Shown: one piece after another, positions 39,106 to 47,074 of the stretch | Layout of the letters: each line of letters starts with the position of its first letter | Numbering within the stretch: position 1 is the first letter of the stretch | Assembly: GCA_030849465.1 (NCBI GenBank) | Contig: JARVLF010000006.1 | Span: 310,001-374,000, forward strand | Reading direction: 5' to 3' | Source of the DNA: Moesziomyces globuligerus | Taxonomy: Eukaryota; Basidiomycota; Ustilaginomycetes; Ustilaginales; Ustilaginaceae | Length of the DNA stretch: 64,000 nt | The notes under the pieces: generated by a model | The model's input: only the letters and a program-made list of their open reading frames with translations | The model's database searches: none | What the model was told of the DNA's origin: nothing | Made by a program: the position numbers and the translations under genes

Positions 39106-41340
39106 ATGGGCAAGCGAGGCACGCCTCGCGCTTCTTGCGATCCTTGCCGTCGCAAGAAGGTCAAATGCGACAAGGATCAGCGCAACGCCGAAGGCATCTC
39201 CCTCTGCTCCTTCTGCTGCGCCCGAGGCTACGACTGCATCATCACCGACGACGCTCGTCCCAACGCCGACAACTCGGACACGGATGCCGCTTCGGCGGCT
39301 GAAGCCTCGGCCTCTGCGTCTACATCCGCGGCGCCTCAGGGCCATGCTGCTGCGGCGGCCGCTCGCAAGAGGCGCAAGAAGTCCGACGCACACGACGAGC
39401 ACCACCCGCACGATCGCTTCTCCGCCATGCCCGCCGAATCTCGCGCCGCACACGAACCGCCCCTGGGCGGCAGCTCTGCAGAGCCAGACATGCTACAGGT
39501 TCGCGGGCTGACGCGCTCCTTGCTCGACGATGCGATCGAATCGCACTTCCGCACCACCTACTGGTGCAATCCCGCCGTCCACCCGCGTCACTTTTATCCA
39601 AGATATCGGCACCATCTCAACCATCTCGAGGGCGTCGCCACCTCGTCCGCAGATCTGAACACCTTCCCTCCCGCCGAGATCCTCACTCTGGCAGTGGCGT
39701 GCGTCGGCGTCGTGCAGCTCGGCTATGCGCCCAACCGCTTCGAGCTCCAGGCCCGCATCTTCCGACGCCTCGAGAAGCTCGTCTCGCAGGCCTGCACCAA
39801 GGACATCACCGTCGCGCTCGACGTGCTCGAAGCTATCCTGCTCACCTTTGACGTGCCGGCACGTACCAGGGCGGTCGAAGAAGCTACGACGGCCAGCCTC
39901 GATGCCGGCTACTTCCATCCGATGAGCCACGCCAAGATGATCCGTCTCGTCACCTATCATGGCCTCAACCGCTCGCGTGAGGATCCCGTGGTGCGCGCAC
40001 AGCGCAACAAGCAGCGCACGCCCGAGCGCCGCGTCCTCTGCGACGTCAACGACGAACGCATGCCGCTCATACTCGCCGTCGCAGCGGTCAACGACATCAT
40101 CCGCAGCTTCGACCTCTTCCACCGCCATCAGCTGCTCCAGGAGGACATCGATCCGGACGCCATGATGGCCGACCTCGGCGGGCCGATCGGCAACCAGTGG
40201 GCCTACCAGCTCTCGCTCATGGCCTCCATCCTGCGCACTCACAACCTCACCATCTGCGCGGCCAAGTCGCGTCGGCAGGGCATTTCGCCCGTCGCAGTGC
40301 TCGAAGTGCTCGATCAGCTCGAGCGATTCGAGAGGCAGATCCCGGAAGTGCTGCGCTGGAGGGCGTCGGGCAGCGAGACCGACGTGCCCTCGCTGCACGA
40401 GCTCATTCCGCACGACAATACGAGCGAGGACATCATCTCGATCCTGGTGCGCAAGGCGTTTCTCAACCTGCTGCTGTGGAGTCAGTACCGGTGCATCCAC
40501 ACCATGGTGCATGCGCACGGCCTGCAGCGTCCCACGCAGGACGGCAATGTCGAGGGGACGCTCTACCTCCGCGCACGCCAGCGCGTCGACTCGCTCCTGC
40601 TCACCGCCATCGACCGCATGTCCGAACTGTGTCCGCAGCTCGCAGCCATCTCGGTGCCGCCGTCGTTTGCGGCGGTGAATCTGCTCGACTACAGCTCCAT
40701 CGCCTTTCGCAGCTCGTCCAAGGGCGGCGCCTACTACACGCTCGAGATGGCCAAGCTCACCCACAAGGCGGGGCTGCGCGAGCTCACCGCCGATCTGCTC
40801 TCCAAAGCGGGCAAGAAGATCTATGCGTTTAGCACCTACCAGTGCCATCCCGACACGCAGGCAGAGGCGGCGAGGATGCGCAAGCTGCTCTCGAGCCTCT
40901 ACTCTGAGTTCGAGCTCATCCCCGGCTTGGGCTCCACCAACGAGGTCAAGCTCAAGCAGGAGCGCGACCGCTTCTCGGGCGTGTTTGAGCCAGCGGCGGC
41001 GCCGACCCAGGCGGCGAATGCGGGCGGCTTCGTATCGGACGTGCCTTGGAACGGAGCGGCTCCGACAGCGCCCGTCAGCGCAACCGCTCCGTGGGCGATG
41101 CCTGGAACGGACGACCTGTCGACATTCGGAAGCACCATGACCGACTTCTTGGCGGGTCTGCCGTTCGGCAATGCGACTGCGGCGCCAACGTCGAGCAGCC
41201 CCGGCTCGGTGCCCTTCGCGTCCAAGACACCCGCATCCACCGCAGCCGCCGCCAGTCCGTTTGATCTCAACGCATTCCTCGACACGCAGATCGAGCCCAC
41301 CAACATGCCCCACGTACGCACCGCGCCGACCAACTTTTAG
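39106..41340 (+). CDS. Zn2Cys6 fungal transcription factor
   Basis: The protein is 744 residues. The N-terminal binuclear zinc cluster has Cys at 11, 14, 21, 34, 37 and 44 (C-x2-C-x6-C-x12-C-x2-C-x6-C), with the basic RRKKVK loop that contacts DNA. The 12-residue middle spacing is longer than the common 5-9. An Ala/Ser-rich linker and a basic patch (ARKRRKKSD) that may be a nuclear signal follow. The large central part (about 150-560) resembles the fungal-specific regulatory domain (FRTTYWCNPAVHPRHF, ILTLAVACVGVVQLGY). The C-terminus is Ala/Pro/Thr-rich and could be an activation region. Target genes are unknown; the nearest genes (TMEM97-like and GAL7) do not prove a link. The gene is intronless with the microsatellite upstream. 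Confidence 0.92.
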   Translation: MGKRGTPRASCDPCRRKKVKCDKDQRNAEGISLCSFCCARGYDCIITDDARPNADNSDTDAASAAEASASASTSAAPQGHAAAAAARKRRKKSDAHDEHHPHDRFSAMPAESRAAHEPPLGGSSAEPDMLQVRGLTRSLLDDAIESHFRTTYWCNPAVHPRHFYPRYRHHLNHLEGVATSSADLNTFPPAEILTLAVACVGVVQLGYAPNRFELQARIFRRLEKLVSQACTKDITVALDVLEAILLTFDVPARTRAVEEATTASLDAGYFHPMSHAKMIRLVTYHGLNRSREDPVVRAQRNKQRTPERRVLCDVNDERMPLILAVAAVNDIIRSFDLFHRHQLLQEDIDPDAMMADLGGPIGNQWAYQLSLMASILRTHNLTICAAKSRRQGISPVAVLEVLDQLERFERQIPEVLRWRASGSETDVPSLHELIPHDNTSEDIISILVRKAFLNLLLWSQYRCIHTMVHAHGLQRPTQDGNVEGTLYLRARQRVDSLLLTAIDRMSELCPQLAAISVPPSFAAVNLLDYSSIAFRSSSKGGAYYTLEMAKLTHKAGLRELTADLLSKAGKKIYAFSTYQCHPDTQAEAARMRKLLSSLYSEFELIPGLGSTNEVKLKQERDRFSGVFEPAAAPTQAANAGGFVSDVPWNGAAPTAPVSATAPWAMPGTDDLSTFGSTMTDFLAGLPFGNATAAPTSSSPGSVPFASKTPASTAAAASPFDLNAFLDTQIEPTNMPHVRTAPTNF

Positions 41341-41643
41341 CGCTCGAATCGCAATACCCAGCCTGTTCCGTGTTCCTGATGTAGTGCATATAGACTGAGC
41401 GAGATTGCGCGCTCAATACGAGATGGCAGGCAGGTGACGTTGCGGAAGCCGTCGCTTGGCTTTGAGATTGGCCAAGGCGGCTTTCGGCCTAGCGCTCGCT
41501 CGGGATTGAAATATCGAGACGATGCAGATGCCAGATCGGGACAGATCGGGGGATTTTAGAGAGGCGGCGCATGGCGGTCTCGGAAGAGGCAAGCTTTCGA
41601 AGGTTGTCCGCTCACTATTCAGCTGCGATACCACACGGACAAG

Positions 41644-42317
41644 ATGGAGGCACAGCGAGGAAGCTCCGCAGCGCTAGTACGACGCCAGACGCTGACGGAG
41701 CGGCCGCTGGATGTGCTGTACCTTGCGTACTTTGGCATCCATCTGCTGGCGTCGTTGGCGATCGATGCGCAGCTGACCTATCCGCCGTATTCGCAGCGGT
41801 TCTTTCCCGAACCGCTGCGCAAGGTGCTGCAAGACTACCTCACGACCTCTCAGGATCCATTCTTGATGGCTGCGGCGACGAACTCGGCAGGCCACGTCTG
41901 GTTTCGAGTGCTTCTGGCGAGCGAAACCGTCTTCCAGATCCCGTGCTTCGTGGTTGCGATCTGGGGCCTGTGGAATGACGAGAAGCGGACCTACCCGCTG
42001 ATGGTCGCTTACGGGACTCTGGCAGCCTCGTCGACGCTCCAGTGCATCTTCAGCCTGCTCTACGGCAACGATGGTGTCGGACTGACCTCGACGCAGGTGC
42101 GCGGCCTGCTGCAGTAAGTTGGCCTTCCTCGCGGAAAAGGTTGCAACGAGTCGGAACATGCACTGATATTGGCTTCGCACTTTGTTCGATGTGGCGCAGA
42201 AACTACGTTCCCTTCTGTGCAATTCCACTGCTGCTGACGGTGGACATGATGCTGCGCCTCGTCGGACTCTTGGAGACGCCCCGACCAGCCAAAGAGGCCA
42301 CCGGCAAGGTGGAATGA
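41644..42317 (+). CDS. TMEM97/sigma-2 receptor-like EXPERA protein, two exons
   Basis: Exons 41644-42113 and 42200-42317 encode 195 residues. The donor GTAAGT at 42114 and the acceptor GCGCAG at 42199 join GLLQ to NYVPFCAIPLLL in phase. The protein has four hydrophobic helices of the EXPERA domain. Conserved features of the TMEM97 group are visible: an early aspartate after helix 1 (ASLAIDAQL), DPFL, WFRVLLASETVFQIPCF (compare the family pattern WF...CExVFQLPF), and the final NYVPFCAIPLLL helix. In animals these ER/endosomal proteins bind sterols and NPC1, and relatives (EBP) are sterol isomerases. The catalytic status here is unknown. The C-terminus is basic but not a strong KKxx retrieval signal. 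Confidence 0.85.
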
Positions 42318-43218
42318 AGGCCAGTCGACCACGTTCGGATGCATTGTTTCGCAGATCACCGCCGTCCGGGCAGAGGAGCGGCGAGATCTCCGAGGACTGC
42401 AGATCCTCGAGTAGCGCAACTTATTGGAAATGTTCCGAAGCTCCGCGGCCGAAAGCAAGATACGATACTGTTAGTGTGCGTCTGCCGATCGATGGCCGAG
42501 AGTCAGAGACCGGGAGAATGAGGCCGCCGGAGTGTTGCGCTCTCGACTTTGGCCGGTGTTCGGAATTGGTCGGTGGATTGGATGGTGCGCCGGCTGGAGC
42601 TAGAAATTGCACTTCGGGATTCAGCTCTCGGACTTGACAGGCGAAGCGCAGGCGAAGCGCAGGCGAAGCGCAGGCGAAGCTCGATAGTCGCAGTCAGGGT
42701 CTAACGCACTGCTTGCTGCTTGCTGCTTGCTGCTGGCTCTTGGATGCGAAATCCCTCACAGACACGGCGCGCAGAGGCACGGGACACAAAAGGCACGGCG
42801 GGAGAGCAACGCCAACGTCATGCTTTACGGCTGCTTGCTGGATTTTTTGAATTCCGAGGCGAGGCACCTCGCTTCCTCCACCCCACGGCCTTGACCTCTG
42901 CTGCCACGGCGGCGTTGGTCGCAGCTGGGTCGTGCAGCTTCTCGTGCAGCAACTCGCGCTGCTGCCTGCAGGCGTCACCGCGCAACCCTCTAAAATCGTG
43001 AATTGCACCAACCCCAACCTCCGACGAACGCCAGATCCAAACTGACGAGAGAGAGGGAGAGACGACATCATCACAGCAACCAGCAACAATCGTCACAGGC
43101 TATCTTCCAGCCTCTACAAGGAAACCCCCCGAGAAGTTATTGCTGCTCGCGGCAAGCACAGGCGCAACATCACTCCCGCTTATCGACGTCCCCAAGGTCT
43201 CGTCCAGGTTCGGTCATC
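42318..43218. other. Intergenic region upstream of GAL7
   Basis: It contains an 11-base tandem repeat (42638-42681) and a GCTTGCT simple repeat (42713-42735). The last 200 bases are a CA/AG-rich leader of GAL7. No gene is recognised. Confidence 0.5.
42638..42681 (+). repeat. 11-base tandem repeat, about four copies
   Basis: The unit CAGGCGAAGCG is repeated without interruption four times, the last copy being incomplete at its end. It lies in the promoter-side spacer of GAL7. Confidence 0.85.
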
Positions 43219-44484
43219 ATGAACGGAGCCACTGCCAACGGTAGCAGTCACGCCAACGGCCACGCTAACGGCCACACAAATGGCAACGGCCTCGTCAATG
43301 GCGCTTCACACGCAGACCACGCTTCTCCCGTCGACGAGCTTCCGGTGTTCGATGCGACAGAACACCCTCACCGCCGATACAACCCGTTGACGCGCAGCTG
43401 GGTGCTCTGCTCGCCGCACCGCACCAAGCGACCCTGGCAGGGTCAGGAGGAGAAGCCGCAAGGTACCTCGCTCCCTCCCTACGACGAAAAGTGCTACCTC
43501 TGCCCCGGCAACTCGCGAGCCACGGGCGCCAAGAACGACAACTACACTTCCACCTTTTTCTTTGAGAACGACTATGCCGCCCTCATGCCACAGGCCGTCG
43601 CCGAAGAGTCCAACCAGCACCCTCTGCTCCAGTCGCAGCCCGCTCGTGGCCGATGCTACGTCATCTGCTTCAACCCGCAGCACAACCTCACGCTCGCCCA
43701 GCTCAGCACCGCGCCCTTCTCGCCCGACGAGCACATTGTGCCCATCATTCAGAGCTGGCAGAAGATCTACAAGCAGATCCCTGCCGAGAATCCGTTCGTC
43801 AAGTACATCCAGATCTTTGAGAACAAGGGATCGGCCATGGGCTGCTCCAATCCGCATCCGCACGGTCAGGTGTGGTCGCTCGACTACATCCCCGAAGAAC
43901 CCAGCAAGGAGCTCGCCTCGCTCCGCGCCTGGTCCCAGGACCCGGTCAACCAGGACGCCAAGATCAACCTCGGCGTCTGCGACGACCACGGAAGGCCTTC
44001 GATGCTGCTGACGCTCGCCAAGCTCGAGCTGACCACGCCCGGACAGCCGCGCGTGATCCTGGCCAACGACCACTTTGTCGCCATCGTACCCTACTGGGCC
44101 GTGTGGCCGTTCGAGGTGCTCGTGCTCCCTGCACAGCGCCAGATCCGAAACGTGCTCCAGATGACCGAGCTCGAGGTGCTCGCGCTCGCAAGAATCATCG
44201 CCCACGTCACCTGCAAGCTCGACAATGTCTTCAAGTGCTCCTTCCCCTACTCGATGGGTATCCACCAGCAGCCCACCCAGATCGCCACCGACGTCGACGA
44301 CGAATTCGCCCAGTTCCACATCCACTTCTACCCACCTTTGCTCCGCTCCGCCTCGGTGCGAAAGTTCCTCGTCGGCTTCGAAATGATGGCCGAGCCACAG
44401 CGCGACCTCACCGCAGAACAGGCCGCAAAGAGGATCCGCGAGTGCGACGACGTCCACTACCTCGCCAATCTCGAGCAGCAATGA
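43219..44484 (+). CDS. GAL7: Galactose-1-phosphate uridylyltransferase
   Basis: This 421-residue enzyme of the Leloir pathway exchanges UDP between UDP-glucose and galactose-1-phosphate. The zinc-binding CYLC is at residues 92-95. The active-site HPHGQ is at 213-217, with His215 as the uridylylated nucleophile, within GCSNPHPHGQVWS. The C-terminal domain HxHxxPP-like stretch FHIHFYPPLLRS is present. The first ~45 residues are an Asn/Gly/His repeat (ANGHANGHTNGNG) not found in most GAL7 proteins. The ATG at 43219 follows the leader; the frame is open 72 codons further up but without family sequence. The gene is intronless. GAL1 and GAL10 are not adjacent, so the yeast-type GAL cluster is absent in this window. 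Confidence 0.95.
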   Translation: MNGATANGSSHANGHANGHTNGNGLVNGASHADHASPVDELPVFDATEHPHRRYNPLTRSWVLCSPHRTKRPWQGQEEKPQGTSLPPYDEKCYLCPGNSRATGAKNDNYTSTFFFENDYAALMPQAVAEESNQHPLLQSQPARGRCYVICFNPQHNLTLAQLSTAPFSPDEHIVPIIQSWQKIYKQIPAENPFVKYIQIFENKGSAMGCSNPHPHGQVWSLDYIPEEPSKELASLRAWSQDPVNQDAKINLGVCDDHGRPSMLLTLAKLELTTPGQPRVILANDHFVAIVPYWAVWPFEVLVLPAQRQIRNVLQMTELEVLALARIIAHVTCKLDNVFKCSFPYSMGIHQQPTQIATDVDDEFAQFHIHFYPPLLRSASVRKFLVGFEMMAEPQRDLTAEQAAKRIRECDDVHYLANLEQQ

Positions 44485-44614
44485 TCTCCCTCTTGGCTTG
44501 TCGTCTCGGCCCGGATACTCTGCTCATATTTTCTAGCCTCGCCTGTACACAACGGTATTTATCTCGACATTGCATAACTTATCCGCATTCCATGGTGCCC
44601 AGGGGGATTCAAGG

Positions 44615-46699
44615 TCAGGACCTTGTAATCCGAGCCAAGGCGGCGCTCAGTGCGTCTTGGTCGAAGATGGGGGTTCCGTTCTTGGCAGTCTGCGACGCTG
44701 CCGGGATGCACGTGATGCCCATGCCCTCGAGTCGTTGTGTGTCGACGGCGACGTGTGCATCGGGAAAGTAGACCACATGGGTGATGAGCTGGTTGGGTCT
44801 CCAGGGCGCGAGATCCGAGCGTTCGGGATGATCCGACTGGTTGAGCGAGTCGCAGATGGCGGTGACAAAGTCGAGCGCATCCATACCGCGCGTCTCTCGA
44901 TCGTGGATCGAGTTGAGCAGCAGCACCTTCCAACGGAGCGACGGCGAGGTCGCGATCGTCGTTGCGATGCTGCGTAGCGAGAGACACGGGATGATGCTCG
45001 TCCACAACGATCCGCACGAGTAGATCATCGTCTGACACCTCGCCAGTGCACCAACAAAGGCCGGATTCGGAGCCGGATGGATCTCGTTTCGGTACGCATT
45101 GACGTACAGGATCCGACGGATCGGCGAAGCCAATGCTGGCTCGGAAGCATCGTCCGACTTGCTAAAGATGATGTTGCCCGTCTTTTCCCTCCGCACCGTC
45201 TTCTCCTTACTCTGCCTTGCACTCGACTGCAAGTGCGCACCGAGGCTCGAGGCGAAGCGAGGCTCAGGGGGCGCATCGTCTTCCGCGGCGCTGCTGTCGC
45301 GTGGCGATTCGGCCGGGTCGATACCGTCCTGCGAGTCCTGATCATCGTCCTCGGGGTCCAGACCGTCCTTGTGGTTGCCAACGGTCGTTCGACCTTTGCG
45401 CACCTGTGCCGCATAGGCAGCTGCGCGTTCCTCCACCAGCTGCGCAAACAGCGGACTCGGCCCCGCCGTAGCCTTGAGCGGCGTAGACGATGCTCCCAGC
45501 TGACGAGTCGCCGCTCCCCTCGCCTCGCTCTCCGACCCACCCATCTTGAGCGCATCCATGCTGGCGCTCATCGAGGTGTAGTTGGACGCAAACGCCTCGT
45601 CGACGTGGTAGTGCGCCGGAGGTCCGAACCCGGGCGTCAAAGGCCCACCATCTCCCAATCCCTGCGCCGTCCTCGCCTCCAAAAGCGCCGAAGAGGGAGT
45701 ACCCGGAGGCTGACTCGTGAGCGATGTGCTCTTCTCCATCGGCGGAGCATGCGCCGCCCCCAGACGAAGCGCATGCTCGGCTGGCTTGGGCGACGGATGG
45801 GAGATCTCGCACTGACCGACGATGATCTCACCATCCTGCAGCTCGGCCGCGATGGTGGCCGTGTGGTTGGTGTTGATGACGGGGAGCACCTTGCTGGCGA
45901 ACGACGACGTGTCGATCTGCGTGGTGGCAGAGAAGAGGAAGATGGCGCTCTGGATCGAGCGGAAGAACTTCTGCGCGGCGGCGAGGAAGAAGTTGCCGAT
46001 CGAGCCGCCGCGGAAGTTGAAATGGCGGTGAGCACGACGGAGGACCTCGCTCTCAAAGTGGACCAGGAAGCCGCGAATGACCTCCTTGCGCTCGGGCTCG
46101 ATCCCCCGCCACAGCCGATGGCGGCCTTCGAGAATGTCCATCCATTCCTGCTTGATTTCGCGCGACGAGCCGTGCGACGGCAGACGGTACGAGAGCAGCC
46201 TGTGAATGGCATCGTTGGATGACGGCGCAGCAGCCGCAGCGCTCGAGTCGTTGCGCGAGAGGATGGGGATGAGGCGGTTGAGGCGCGAGCGGATGTCACC
46301 GATCGAGGGCCCGCCGAGCACACGAATGATCTCGGACGAAGAGCCGCCGTTGTCCGAGATGGGCATCACGTACGTAGCCCCAGGTGTAGCACCCACGAGA
46401 TCGTTGTATCCGCTGCCACCGCTGATGACGAGAACACCGCCGAGGGCAGCCTCGAGGCTCCGCGATGCACCGGCATCGAGTTGGTCGGACGAAGCTGCAG
46501 GCTCGTTGAGGCGCGCGTCCGTTCCCAGGGTGTGCATTCCAGCGCTCGCATCGACTGGAACGTGAGCATTCTCGGGCAGAAGGTGATGCTCGAACATCGT
46601 CGGAGGGGGAGAACCTGCTCCGGTGCTGTCGAGCTCAGCGTCGGTCATGGCGCTGACCGAGAGCCGGTCGTCGTCTTTGCCGGAGGGCTCGGCGAGCAT
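44615..46699 (-). CDS. CofD/YvcK-like protein (UPF0052)
   Basis: The protein is 694 residues. Motifs of the CofD/YvcK superfamily are in order: VISGGSGYND (91-100), MPISDNGGSSSEIIRVLGG (112-130), FNFRGGSIGNFFLAA, and the late MIYSCGSLWTSIIPCLSL, which corresponds to the GPGSLYTSIIPNL motif of YvcK. Bacterial YvcK binds UDP-sugars and controls carbon metabolism and cell shape, while CofD transfers phospholactate in F420 synthesis. Fungal homologues (such as the yeast YNL011C type) are uncharacterised. Ser/Glu-rich insertions of about 200 residues split the domain between FLFSATTQIDTSSF and RRILYVNAYRNE, probably a disordered loop. The start is the first ATG. The gene is intronless. Confidence 0.85.
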   Translation of the reverse strand: MLAEPSGKDDDRLSVSAMTDAELDSTGAGSPPPTMFEHHLLPENAHVPVDASAGMHTLGTDARLNEPAASSDQLDAGASRSLEAALGGVLVISGGSGYNDLVGATPGATYVMPISDNGGSSSEIIRVLGGPSIGDIRSRLNRLIPILSRNDSSAAAAAPSSNDAIHRLLSYRLPSHGSSREIKQEWMDILEGRHRLWRGIEPERKEVIRGFLVHFESEVLRRAHRHFNFRGGSIGNFFLAAAQKFFRSIQSAIFLFSATTQIDTSSFASKVLPVINTNHTATIAAELQDGEIIVGQCEISHPSPKPAEHALRLGAAHAPPMEKSTSLTSQPPGTPSSALLEARTAQGLGDGGPLTPGFGPPAHYHVDEAFASNYTSMSASMDALKMGGSESEARGAATRQLGASSTPLKATAGPSPLFAQLVEERAAAYAAQVRKGRTTVGNHKDGLDPEDDDQDSQDGIDPAESPRDSSAAEDDAPPEPRFASSLGAHLQSSARQSKEKTVRREKTGNIIFSKSDDASEPALASPIRRILYVNAYRNEIHPAPNPAFVGALARCQTMIYSCGSLWTSIIPCLSLRSIATTIATSPSLRWKVLLLNSIHDRETRGMDALDFVTAICDSLNQSDHPERSDLAPWRPNQLITHVVYFPDAHVAVDTQRLEGMGITCIPAASQTAKNGTPIFDQDALSAALARITRS

Positions 46700-47074
46700 G
46701 TTGAGATGGATGCTCGTCGACCCTAGCGCTTATAAGCTGCTCCCTCCGTTCGCTTGCGGTGTGCTCTGGGGTCGATGCTTTCCGTGTGCTGATGGACCCG
46801 ACGAGGCTGGCGTTGTTCGAGATGTGCGACTGAAGGGAGGTCCGTATCGAAGCGTTCGACCTCGGGATAGCTTGGGCACGTCGCGTGTCAAAGGAGCCGC
46901 CCAAGTCCGCGGGGATGCCGGCCGTTTTTCGACATCCGAACTGCGCTTGTCTGCAAAAAATGCATCCTTCCTCGTCACCATCACCGTTCACGCCCAAGCC
47001 CTCTACCACGGCGACCGCAGCTTTCGGCACACGGCAGCCATATTTGCCATCCAGATCTACCCAAGAGAAGGCTC
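46700..47074. promoter_or_regulatory. Divergent promoter region
   Basis: About 375 bases lie between the CofD-like gene and the fusion gene. No TATA element is obvious; no exon is recognised. Confidence 0.5.

Noticed and set aside
42638..42681. CRISPR-like array
   Set aside because: Units are 11 bases in direct tandem without spacers, and the sequence is fungal; it is a simple tandem repeat.
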